Positions 24,622 to 36,400 of a stretch of 64,000 nucleotides of DNA are shown piece by piece. The stretch covers positions 1 to 64,000 of the forward strand of contig JAQGBZ010000338.1 of assembly GCA_034687125.1 (NCBI GenBank). The letters are read 5' to 3'. The translations under genes were made by a program, and so were the position numbers. Below the pieces are notes generated by a model. That model did no database searches. It saw only the letters and a list, made by a program, of their open reading frames with translations, and was not told the DNA's origin. The stretch is from Neelides folsomi (lineage: Eukaryota > Arthropoda > Collembola > Neelipleona > Neelidae). Every line of letters begins with the position of its first letter. Positions within the stretch are counted from its first letter, which is position 1.

Positions 24622-26575
24622 TCAGACGTAAATTTTTGATATTTTGTAAAATAATGTTTCAAATAAAGAAGCTGTAAGAGAAAGAATCAAACCAAAAGCA
24701 AATAAATAAAAAATCCCGACTAAATTTCTAATTTTAAGAATGTCATTACTGGGTTCTTTCGGGAATGTTATATTATTTGATTCAAATCCTGAAATTCGCA
24801 CAGCCTCATAATCCATCTCTGTCCATTTATCAAGTAAACCCGAAGACATTGCCCGCCGAATCAAATTATCGAAATTCTCTTTAAAAACCGCTCGTAATTT
24901 TGTAATCAACGAAGCAGTTAAAAACAACGTTGAATGCGGAGAAACAAAAAATGGCAATTTCCCTCCACGATTTCGCCCAATAAAATATTTATACATGTTG
25001 TAATGGATTTGGACATTGTACGTAATGCAAACCGACCGAGATTGGAAACTTTGTACGTAACATTTAAAAGGGTTTGGTTCAGCTTTAATCATTTTTAATA
25101 ATTTTTGATAAATAGGGTTTTTGGAATTTCTCAAATTATCAAAAAAGGCGCCACCGATCATTGCGCCCTCTGTCAAACATTCATAACCGGAATCCACAAG
25201 TCCTTCAAAAGTATCCGGGGGATTTATTTGGAGCGGGAAAGCCAGTGATGTCACAAGTTTTGATTTCTTGGCAGTTCCCATAATAAGCGCGAAAAATAGC
25301 CAAATGAGACAGAAAAATCGAATGGTTAAATAATGCGATTCGGGCGGGTTGCTGCCTTGTTCTAATAATGTTCCCGCGATGTAAATTACTGTTTTTCCGA
25401 AATACCATTCTTTGGTTTTTAAACCGCTTAGGATCAAAATGGTCGCCATTGAACTAATTATTGAAATAAATAATAAAAGCCAAACTAGAGGTGTAAATGA
25501 CCAAAAAATGGCGTCCCAGGAGAATTTAGGCGATTGGGATCCTGCTGCAAATGTAGTATGAAAAAACGTTATTGATGTGCAAAAATCAACGACGCGATTT
25601 CTTGTTGAAATTCTTGCAATTGCAGTTCCGATGTCAGCACGTCCTTCTAATATATCAGCGATGCAGCCGATCCAAGAACCGTTTTTTAATTTGTAACCCG
25701 TCCCGCCTCCACCGTAACCTTCTTTAACGCTAAATCGTGCGAAAATGAATTATTTTATTATAATTTTACATATAAAGGTAATATTAGTTAAGTAAAAATA
25801 TTTAATTAAATTGCCTGTAAGTATAATTATACAATTTCATTCCTTCATTAATAATATAAAAATATTGTCCGCGTTTCGATTTCCATTTTTCTAAGTTTTT
25901 CTCATCTTTATAAATTTCAACAACGGAAGTTGAGCGCAGTGGATTTGTAACAACCAATTCATGCCCATATAAATTAGAAGCAAAATTAAAAAATAATTTA
26001 TTAGGTATAAGATAATTTTTCAAGTTAATTTCTCTTAATTGCGGTTTGCCATTGTCACAATAAAAGCAAATTGAAATTCCCTTTGTTTCATTTTTAACAC
26101 TTTTATATAAAAGAATTTTGTATTTAATTTCATTAAAATTACTCAAATAAGAAAAGGCATTTGAATTCAAAAACGTCGTCTTTGGCAGAAAAATATAAAA
26201 ATCTAAATTTATTTTCGTAATTGCATCGTAAGAATTTAATAAAATTGATTTTATTGATTTTACTTGAGTAATATTCTCAGGATTTTCCACGTAAATTAAA
26301 ACTAAATTACAATGTGTTGATAATTTACGAACTTGATTAAATGAACTTAAGGGGAGAGTTAAAGAACTTGAAAGTTTAATGGAAGGATTTTGATTTTTTC
26401 CAATAAAAGGAGTTTTTTCAAAGTTCAATTTTTCATTATCATTGTCATTATAAATAATTAAATTACAATTTAGAATTTTTTGATGTTCAATTACAATTTG
26501 GGTTATTTCAGATAAAGAAGCAGTAAAGTTAATATATCCACTTAAATATAATTGGAAAAATAATAAAATTTTCAT
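24622..26575 (-). CDS. Divergent ionotropic receptor (iGluR-related chemoreceptor)
   Basis: Two exons (26575-25815 and 25729-24622) give 622 residues. A signal peptide (MKILLFFQLYLSGYINF) and a poorly conserved extracellular part are followed by a ligand-binding S1 lobe (NGSWIGCIADILEGRADIGT, then RISTRNRVVDF), transmembrane M1 (LVWLLLFISIISSM), a pore loop region (YIAGTLLEQGSNPP), M2/M3 (FFCLIWLFFALIMGTAKKSK, LVTSLAFP), a long S2 lobe and M4 (LVGIFYLFAFGLILSLTASL). This is the arthropod IR architecture; the EGRADIG and LLEQG motifs are typical. Ligand unknown. The only intron appears to be of GC-AG type: exon 1 ends TACAG, followed by GCAATT, and no in-frame GT donor works. Confidence 0.88.
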
Positions 26576-27323
26576 TATTTGACAATTTTATGCATATTTT
26601 TATCATAATTAAATGAAACGTTTGTTGTCAGTAAGCAATTAATAAGATATTCAAGCATGTTTACTTTCTGCTTAATTTACTTTTTCAACCCATCATCTAC
26701 TTCAATGTATTTTATGTAGGTAATCAATTTAACCTAATAATCAATAAAATAAATGAGAATTGAAACTTTACATAATGGTTTTACATATGATTTAATTTGA
26801 TTATGGAATTATTATCGTCATTATCTTTTATGTTAATTATCTTGCACGATTCATCATTTTTAGTATCGTCATTTTATCCAATTATGAGTCAAAAGAAATT
26901 CTAAAATATTAAATTTTAAATAAACTTAAACTTTTTCAATTTCATAAAAAAAATTTAAAAAAAGATTAAACATTTAAAAATGGCCCATTAAAAAATTCTT
27001 TGTAAAAATATTTTTCATTCATGATAAATGATAATAAATGACAATTATTAATTCTATTCGCTTCGTGACTTTAAGACATGAATATGAATAAAAGCCATTA
27101 ATGGGTAAAATTGGCAATATGTTTCAACCGTGCAATGCCGTTTAATAATTGCACCATTTTGAACAATCAGGTTTTATTTAAATATTAGTTTAACAAAGAG
27201 CATTTAATTAATAGTAAAATTTCACAGTGATGTAAACAAGAATCAACGTTTACTGACATAAAATAAATAATGTTTAAATTATAGAAAAATCATGACTTGA
27301 AGGATTAAAATGTTAAGTTTTAA
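26576..27323. other. Intergenic, AT-rich
   Basis: Putative promoter of the ionotropic receptor and 3' UTR of the next minus-strand gene. Nothing else recognised. Confidence 0.55.
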
Positions 27324-29308
27324 TTAAATCGGTGTAGCAGCGGTAGTTGTAAAATTCTCAAACGATTTTTTGTAAATGGAGACAAATGCGTGTGATTGAG
27401 TCATCCCTTCAGAATTCTTCGCATTGCAAAAATATTTCCCTTGACGTCGAGCAGAAACAGAAATCATTTGGATCCAACTTGTCGTCATCATTTGATCAGG
27501 TCCGCCTTAATTAAAATTTAAAATTTAATTAAAAGTACATTTAATAAAAGTTCATTTAATAAAATTACATTTAATTATAAATTTAATTCTGCTAATTTAA
27601 TTGTAATTTAACAACTAAATTAAATTTAATAATGAATTAATTACCTCTCACAAGAACAACAATGGAAGCATCGTCACCTAAATTCAAAAAACCGTTTAAA
27701 TGGAATTTAAACTTAAAGCAAGAGTTTGGCAGTATTTAGTTACCAGGCAGTATGGAGGGCATTGCTGTATTTTCTTCGCTTTCTTGTAAGAATTCCCAGT
27801 AAATGATCGGTGGCGGGAAGGCTTTGACCTCGCAACTCAAAGAAACGTCTTCACCAACAGCCGAAGTGGCATTTTCAATCGTGGTGGAAATCCAAGGAGC
27901 TACAAAACCATTCAATTATTAACACTTTTACTCTCTGTTTATAATTATTAGGTAATGCTTAAATTTACAGTAAATGGTAAATTTAACATTGTTGTTTAAT
28001 TAAACACCCACGTTAAATATGACGATATTTATAAAGTTTTTTAAAGTTTATGGAGCTTTATGTTTATTTAAAATTTCACTTAATAGCAAGATGAACAATC
28101 GATGGTTTCAAACTTAAGGTAAAACTTATGCTCATGGTAAAGGTAAAATTAAAGTTGAAGGTAAAGCTAAACATTTAAGGAAATAAATCCATCAGGTAAT
28201 CAGTAAAGGTAAAGTAAAGGTAATTTTTTATGTAAAGTGGGTGTAATGAATTCCTGGAGATGATTGAACCTGAAACACATGGATTCCAAGAAGCGAGGAA
28301 TAAATTCCCATTTTGAACGGCCATTTCCCTCAGTTTACATTCTGAAGTGTAGGTTTCATTGTCAGATCCGCAAACCATCCGTTTGTCACGACATTCGCAA
28401 ACAGCTTCTGCACCTTCCTGTTTACAAAAATACAAAACTCGATAAATAAACAGAAAACCAAGAAATGTTCAAATATAAACAACGTTCATTTTTTAACTAA
28501 AGTTATTTAACCAAAGTTAAACATTCGTTGATTACAAGTACAAAATAAATACGATAATTATTATTAAATGTAATTAACTTATTGTGGTTAATAATTGGAT
28601 TTAAACTTACCGTTGGGTCAAGGTCATTTCTCAATAAGCATGACATTCCCGGGGCGCAAATTCCACTTTCTGACTCATTGTAAGGTAAATTGAAGGAAGA
28701 ATTGAAACATCGGTTTCCTTCTGAAATTCCGCAAATGTAACAGCAAGAACAAGAATCAAGAACCTGAATTTTAATTAAATATTTAATTTTTTCAAACCTT
28801 CAACAATTACTATTATTATAATATACAGGTATAAATATTAATTATGTATAATAACTATAATAATAAACTACAATTATTAAAATAATTAAAGTTATTTAAA
28901 ATTTTATGTTCAACTTACAAGTTCCGTTGAACAACCGTTGATTGGAGAAATGACGCAATTTTCTTGAATGCATTCTGAACACATTGAATTGTTGTTTTCG
29001 TTAAAATCCTCCTGTGGACTTCTCACCCTCAAATGTCCAATTGTGTTATTTGAACCATTTGGATCAAATCCAAACATTTGATTGTTTTCAAGATTTTGAT
29101 GAATATTTTGATCTAACAGCGTTATGGGAGTTGTATTTGGCTGATTTTGATTTTGTGGATGATTTTGGTCTTTGATTCGTCTCCTCCTGTAAATATTATT
29201 CCCACGAGTTTTTCCCTTCTTCCCCTGTCCATTTGAATCCGCGAGGACAAGAAGAGTAAAAACACAAACGACGGCCAGGATGGCGAGAATAGTTCCAATC
29301 TTCGCCAT
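27324..29308 (-). CDS. Secreted IGFBP-like / Kazal / Ig-domain protein
   Basis: Exons 29308-28919 (upstream in-frame ATG at 29407), 28763-28611, 28417-28270, 27899-27744, 27677-27645 and 27505-27324 give 353 residues from the inner Met (386 from the outer). The inner Met opens a clean signal peptide (MAKIGTILAILAVVCVFTLL), so it is preferred. Then come an Asn/Gln-rich linker, a Cys-rich module with a degenerate IGFBP signature (DSCSCCYICGISEGNRC), a Kazal module (VCECRDKRMVCGSDNETYTS, then CKL) and one Ig domain (VSLSCEVKAFPPPIIYWEF, closing GKYFCNAKN). This order matches IGFBP7/KAZALD-type extracellular proteins that bind insulin-like peptides or matrix (family knowledge). Ligand is not shown by sequence. 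Confidence 0.85.
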
Positions 29309-29407
29309 GGCTCCTTTGCTGCAACTGATCTTCCTTCGTTGTTGGAGAGGATTAATGTGAAGCTCGGGACAATCACCACCCCGAGCCCAAGCACTAAACA
29401 TAGCCAT

Positions 29408-29950
29408 TATCCTTACTATTATAGTTAACTATAAATTAACTATAAATTTATTTATTTATTTATTTAACTATAGATTTTACAAGGCTATAATTAATTTAAC
29501 TGTCTTATACGGTCCTATACTTTACTTATACAATCTTACAATATGGAGTTAGCTTAGGAGTCATAGTTTAATAATGTGAGTTAACTTAATCACAATTGGT
29601 TTTTGTATGTTTATAAGGATGATTGACCTCCTGACCCCGCAAAGACCCAAAGAAAAAAATTGTAACTGGGTTAAAAGCTCTCTTTGGAGGTTGGTTGTGA
29701 AATGATTTAAAGTGAGGAATTTTCCCTTTTTCCTAAACATCTTCTGGTTTTCCAGTTTATTGTAAACAATTAAATAGTTTTCTTAAGCTCTTATAAGCAA
29801 AAGGTATAAGAAACAAATAGGATTTATTTAACAACTTCTGTTTCCTATATATTGAATTTTCTATACTTTGGCAAATATAACATTCTTGTTTTATAGGAAG
29901 ATATACGGTCATATTGTAAGTGTAATACATATACTCTTGTACATAAGATA
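29408..29950. other. Intergenic
   Basis: Upstream of the IGFBP-like gene; includes an AT-rich stretch with TTTATT repeats. No gene recognised. Confidence 0.5.
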
Positions 29951-30036
29951 TACTACCCAACAGCGCAAAGGTTTGCTCGCTCTTTGGTTAATGTCAAACT
30001 GAGGGAGAGCGCAAACCTTTTCGTTGTTGGGTAGTA
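29951..30036. mobile_element. MITE with TACTACCCAACA ends
   Basis: Left end TACTACCCAACAGCGCAAAG (then GTTTGC) and, on the opposite strand, right end TACTACCCAACAACGAAAAG (then GTTTGC): inverted arms of about 26 bp with two mismatches. The spacer also holds a palindromic GCTC/GAGC segment. TA dinucleotides border both ends. 86 bp, non-coding. Confidence 0.78.
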
Positions 30037-30491
30037 TACATACATACAGATATTTCCTACAAATATGTACAAGTACAAGATAATACAGTTTTATAAGTAT
30101 AGGATTTTGAACTGTAAAAGTACCATGGTATGGATCTGAATAGGGAACTGATCTCGCACATTACTAAAGATAGGAATGATCTCTGTATGAATGAAGATAA
30201 AAGTATCTGTATTATGTATATAGGAACTTTTAACCTCCAGTTCAACATTGACTTTAAATCAACAGACAAGATGAGAAACATTGTAGCTCTGTTCTACTTT
30301 CAATTGATTTGCTCTACATAATAGTACCTATACGTTTAAAAATTAATCCGGTATAAATATTGAAAAAATGGAATGCTGTATGAAAAATGTATCAATTACA
30401 TATATGCACACTATTATAGATAAAAAATTTTATGCTGTGTTTACTTTAAAGATGAGTCAACAATGTAAGGAGCGATGATATGTAGCATATA
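30037..30491. other. Between two MITEs
   Basis: AT-rich, no gene or RNA recognised. Confidence 0.5.
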
Positions 30492-31035
30492 GGAATTAAC
30501 AATATGAATCAATTTGACTCGCGAGATCAATTTTATTTTAAGCGTTTCTAGAGATTCAAATTATTTTTAATTTATGAAGATTATCTTTTAAAATGTTTTA
30601 ATGATAGTATTGTTTTTTCACGTAGGTTTCTTATGAATTCACCAGTTTCTTGTATTTAACATTACTGTGGTTGAATATTTTGTCTTTCCGTTTTTTAAAT
30701 AAATTTCTATTCTGTATACTCTTTAATGACAACTCAATCTTATTCATATTGAAATAAAGACTTAATTTGTTATTTTATTAATTATAAAAGCTTCCTTAAT
30801 TAACAAAATTAAATGTTTGAGAAAATTTCAACGTTTTTTGAAAGTACAAAGATAATGAGTCGCAATATGTATTGGTCTTCAAAATTACATTACTCATTTT
30901 GCCCCAATATTTGTGATAAGTTCAATTATAACATCTTAATAATAAATTAAATAATTGATTAATTTGGCAAATCTCTAGTAACGGTAAAAAATAAAATTGA
31001 TCTCGCGAGTCAAATTGATTCATATTGTTAATTCC
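30492..31035. mobile_element. 544-bp non-autonomous element with about 50-bp near-perfect TIRs
   Basis: Left arm GGAATTAACAATATGAATCA, ATTTGACTCGCGAGATCAAT, TTTATTTT; the right arm (to 31035) is its reverse complement over about 48 bp with hardly a mismatch. Flanks are CATATA (30486-30491) and CATATG (31036-31041), a probable 5-6 bp target duplication. The interior is AT-rich and has no open frame. The TIR identity suggests a fairly recent insertion. Confidence 0.85.
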
Positions 31036-31041
31036 CATATG

Positions 31042-32209
31042 TATCAGTATAAAAATATAGTATAATGATATTGTGTAGGTAGGTATGTAACAGTATTATA
31101 ATGATATTATGTATGATGTAATGTTTAGATGTAAAAAAAGAAGTCATCTCCTTTTCAATGTTTCCTATCATTTGTGAATGTTTAAGTGTAGTTGAGAATT
31201 TGCACATGGCGGGTGTGAGAAACGAATCAATCAAAGAACTTTCACACTTTTACACCAATTCCAAAAACAACAAACAAATGATCTTGGTCATGTCAGGGTT
31301 CTCATCAATCTTATTCAAAAATAATTCTTATACTTTTCATATGTAAACTTACGATTTTCTTCAATTTTACATTATTACATTCTTCCATTTTCTTCTTCTC
31401 AAAGTTGCCAAAATGGAATTGACAATTTTGATATTATTAAAAAAAACCAATATATGTAATATTGTAGTACATGATGCATACTATGTATTAGACCATTATT
31501 AAAATTTACGTTATACCATTTATGTTATAAAATAGAAAAAGACAATGAACCTAAAACTTTTAATATTTAGCATATTCAAATACAATACAGTATACATGTA
31601 TTACTTATACAGCATATACAAGGTATATACATATTTCAATAAGGAATGTTATATTAGATATGTATATGAGTGCGAGTGCAAAGTTTAAATCATTAATAAC
31701 ATATTTTTCGTTAAATAGAATTCATACATTGTCATTTGTCCACCTGAAAGTTTTATTTTATCATTTTTTTATCTCAAGTACGCAGCAGGTGGATGTTATG
31801 CAAAAGACAACTCAACACTTTTCATATTTTAATAAAACTTATAATTATAATTACAAATATAATAAATAACTAATAGTGTAAACTGTAATTACGAGACAAT
31901 CACATTCATTTCACATTGCATGTCATTTGGGACTTATTCGCTCAATCAAACCAAATTTTATCTCTTTTATCGGATAAGAAATTGAAAAGCTATCTCAATT
32001 AGGAAATAACGCTTTTATCGCTAACGGCTCACGATCAGTTGGTGGAAATTATTAATAGGGTTTGAAACGACGTTTAAACTTGTTTCATTCATTTAATTTA
32101 ATTATAATCAAATTATAGTTTGTAATAGTCAAATTAATTATTAATAGTTAGTTAAAATCCTTAATTAAATTAATAGAACTATTAATTTAATTTAATTTTA
32201 ATTTCCATA
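31042..32209. other. Intergenic, AT-rich
   Basis: About 1.2 kb upstream of the DOMON gene. No gene, RNA or element recognised. Confidence 0.55.
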
Positions 32210-33125
32210 ATGTTGAAATTCATCATAGTCCTTTTTTGTGTATTGGGTTTGAGTTTTTGTTCTTTTCATTCGAGATATGTTGACGGTCCATTCGAAGTGA
32301 CCTGGGTCATTAGTGGAGGAATTATCACTTTTACGGCAAGTTGCAGCAATTCCTCAGGGTATGTCGCTTATGGCATTTGTCCTCCCGGGGGATCCGGAAT
32401 GAACGCTTCAGACCTTGTCATGGGGGGAGTCAAGCACACAGGAGAAAGCTACTTTGCTGTAAACATCCATATACATAACAAAATAATTCTTAATGTTTTT
32501 AAACCTAATAATTAAAACTTAATGAACTAAACTTAATAAACTTACATTTAGTAATTAAAACTTAAATATTAAAGGATTACCACGGTCGGATCAACGAAGA
32601 CCGGCATTTGAGACCTTTGGAAGACGAAAGCCAAGATTGGACTTTGCTTAATGCAGAAGAGGAAAACAACAAAACGACCATTACCTTTTCCCGTGCACTC
32701 GACACGGGAGATGCAAAAGATGATGTCATTATCACTGTAATTAAACCAAATATATATTTAAGTTTTAATAAAAATATAATTAACACACTAAAGTAAAATA
32801 GTTTAAATCTGTTTAAATTTACAAATGAATAAGTTAATTCGTTTTATTATTTAATTAGGCTCAACCAATGACTGCCATTTGGGCGTGTTCCATCAATGAC
32901 AATTTGTCCTACCATGGTCGGGATCGTCGTGGCGGACATTATGTTTCTTTCCAAAGCTCAAATCCTCCCGTGGTGACTTCAACGACAACAACCATCCGCC
33001 CAACCACAACCACCACAGTGAGAACTTCGAAGCCGACAAGACCTCCAAAGAAAAATTCATCAACGATTCTCAAACCTTTCCATTTGTTCGCTTCATTTTT
33101 CATAATTTCAATCTTATTCATTTAA
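32210..33125 (+). CDS. DOMON-domain secreted or GPI-anchored protein
   Basis: Exons 32210-32458, 32575-32736 and 32859-33125 (all phase 0) give 225 residues. A signal peptide (MLKFIIVLFCVLGLSFCSF) precedes a DOMON domain: FEVTWVISGGIITFTASC, AYGICPPGG, then the typical DWTLLNAEEENNKTTITFSR, ALDTGDAKDD strand pattern, closing MTAIWACS. A Thr/Pro-rich stalk (TSTTTTIRPTTTTTVRTSKP) and a hydrophobic C-terminus (HLFASFFIISILFI) with no charged tail suggest a GPI signal. DOMON domains bind heme or sugars in other proteins; the specific ligand is not visible. Related to the DOMON of MOXD/Knickkopf-type proteins. Confidence 0.85.
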
Positions 33126-33448
33126 ATAAGTTAATCATAATTTTAAAACTATCGAATTAAAACGAACTGCATATTTCCTTTTGTTAATTAACTTTTTTAA
33201 ATGTTAAAATTACGCAATGTAATTGATAATAAAATAATGATGCTATTAGAATGCAATTACAATGAATAAAAACGAGATTTTCATTTAATTTTGTATAATT
33301 TATTCTTCGCTCTGTAACGGTCTTATAATTTAAGATCTGAGTTTTAAGTTAATATATTTAATAAGTGTCGTTATAATGTTTTCTTATAACTGGTAATACT
33401 ACAAGAGACAAAATGACAATTTTCGTAAATAGTTGACTCGCACCAAAT
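33126..33448. other. Intergenic between convergent genes
   Basis: Short 3' UTR space (323 bp) shared by the DOMON gene and OGDH. Nothing else seen. Confidence 0.6.
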
Positions 33449-36400
33449 TTAACCCATGGCTTCGGACAAAATGTGTTGGACTTCTTTGTAATGAGTGTGC
33501 TTAGATCCAGTAGCAGGTGAAGCCGACGCGTCACGACCAATATATCTAAAGTAAAATATTATCAAAATTTAAAATCCCAATCAGTTTATTTAAAATATTG
33601 TTAAATAAACATTAAATTAAATCCGTTAATTTTTAAATGTAAAATTAGTTAAATTATTAAATTACTTTAAGTGTCGGTCAGGCATGAGATTATTGCATCT
33701 CGGTTGAATATACATCCAACTTCCCATGTTCTTTGGTTCCTCTTGAACCCAAGCAAGTTCAGCATTAGGATACCTTAAAACATTATAAAAACAATAAATT
33801 TTATTAAACCACATTTAAAGCTTTTTAATAAACTATTTTAAATTATTAACTATAGTTAATAACTAATAATAATATTAGTATTAAATAAATTACTTGTTGC
33901 ATTCTTCAAGTACAAGATCGTAAGGGAAAGGAGAAATTTGTTCAACTCGGGCAATTCCAACTTCATTTTCCAATCCCTTTTCTTTCCTCGCTTTGGCCAA
34001 GTCATAATAAACCTGAGAATTTTGAACACAATATTGAATTCAATAATATAAAATTAAGTTGATTAAAATTAAATTAAATTAATAATTAATTAAATTCAAT
34101 TACCTTTCCAGAGCAAAAGATGAGTTTCCTAAATCTCCCTTGATTGTAATCAGGTATAACTCTGAGAAATTGAGATTGTGGTTTCATTTCATCAAAGGGG
34201 CTCCGGGCCTCGGGATGTCTCAACAAACTCTTTGGGGTCATGAGGATCAACGGTTTTCGGAACGGAAGAGCAATTTGCCTTCTCAAGATGTGAAAGTAAT
34301 TAGCCGGAGTGGAGCAATTGGCCACAATCCAATTAATATCCGCCAATTGGCGAATGGCCGTGTCTGGGGCGTTTTGTGGGAGTGTGTCCGGGTCATCGGA
34401 GGACATTTGTAGGAATCTTTCCAATCGAGCCGAGGAGTGTTCCGGTCCCATCCCTTCGAACCCATGAGGGAGCAAAAGGACCAAACCGGATTGTCGAACC
34501 CATTTCGCTTGTCCGCTGCTGATGAACTGATCAATGATACATTGGGCCGTGTTGTTAAAATCACCAAATTGGGCTTCCCAGCAGACCAATGCATTCGGGT
34601 TGGTCATGCTGTAACCAAGCTCGAATCCTAACCAAAAAATTAAAACAATTAATTTAAATACATTTAAAAAACAATTTAATCACAAACCGATTTTACTACA
34701 TTTAAAAATTATTCAACTACAATTAAAACAATAAATACTTAATTGTTAAAATAATTTTACCAAGAACTCCAAATTCCGACAAAGATGAATTAGAAACCGT
34801 ATATGGAGCTTGATCCGGATATAAATTACACAAAGGTCGATACGTCGCCTTGTCGACCTTCTGATGGTGAAGAACGTGATGTCGATGGGAAAAAGTTCCT
34901 CGTTCGACATCTTGACCCGACAACCTCACGTGAATTCCTTCCTTCAATAAACTTCCAAAAGCCATCGCTTCAGCCAAAGCCCAATCTGCCGTTCTCGACT
35001 CGACCATTTCCATCCTCGTTTTCAAAATCCTTTCCAATCCTTTATGGATCTGAAACTCAGCCGCATTTGGTGGCGGTGAGGAAAATCTTCTTCCAATATG
35101 AGTCAAAGTATCTTCATGAACTCCAGTTTCTCCGCACTTCATTGGATCCTTCCCTTCAAAAAATCCCGACCATGGGGAATCCAACCAGTCCTTGATCTTG
35201 ACCTGGGTCACACTCTGAGCAGCTTTGTAAGCTTCTTCACAAATCCTCTCGTATTTCTCATTAACTTCTTTGACCTCTTCCTGGGTCACAATTCCTTCAG
35301 AAATCAATTTGTCCGCATATTTATTTAAAGCTGGCGGAGTTTCTCGAATTTTTCTGTACATCAGTGGTTGGGTAAACATCGGTTCATCAATTTCATTATG
35401 ACCGTTTCTTCTATAGCAGACCAAGTCAATGACAACGTCTTTGTGGAACGTTGCCCTCCATTCAGCAGCAACGTTGCACACATGCATAACTGCTTCTGGG
35501 TCATCAGCATTGACATGGAAAATCGGGGCATTGACCACGCGAGCCACATCGGTACAATATGGAGATGACCGAGAGTGACGTGGATCAGTGGTGAATCCAA
35601 TCTGATTGTTTACAACAATGTGCACCGTTCCATGTGTGGTGTAGTCGGGGAGTTCGGACAAGTGGAAAGTTTCAAAAACAATTCCTTGACCGCAGAAGGC
35701 CGCGTCTCCATGGAGGATGATCGACATCACTTTTTTACCTTCATTGTCACCGCGGTAAAATTGTTCAGCACGAGTTTTCCCTTGGACTACTGGATCAACA
35801 GCCTCTGTATAATTAAAAATAATTAATTAATAAATAAATATAATTATTAAATTTGAACACATTTAACAATTTTTTTATAATTTTAATTATTTTAATTATT
35901 TAATTTCTTACCAAGATGGGAAGGATTGGCCACAACAGCCAATCGAATATTTTTATTCGTCACTCGATTTAGCCTCTCAATATAAGTCCCCAAATGGTAT
36001 TTGACATCTCCACTTCCATCATCGGCAGTTTCAAGTCCAGCAAATTGTGAAAAAATTTGTTCCAACGGCTTACGGCAAACATTGGCCAAAACGTTCAACC
36101 GTCCACGATGCGGCATTCCCATAATGACCGATTCAACTCCAGCCTCTGTAGACTTGTCAATAACTTGCTTCATGGCAGGAATTAGGATTTCACATCCCTC
36201 AAGACCGAATCTTTTCTCCGATGACCATTTCCTTGCCAAGAACGATTCCAACCCAGTGGCTCTGCTCAACCGGGCCAAAATCAACCTTTTGGTTTCATTG
36301 TCAAAATTGAGTGATCCTGGAGGTTCCATCCGTTGACGAATCCAATTACATTGTTCCAAACTGTTAATGAACATAAATTCAACTCCGATGGATCTGCAAT

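Noticed and set aside
34140-35328. Several plus-strand frames of 76-130 codons
   Set aside because: All are antisense to OGDH exons.
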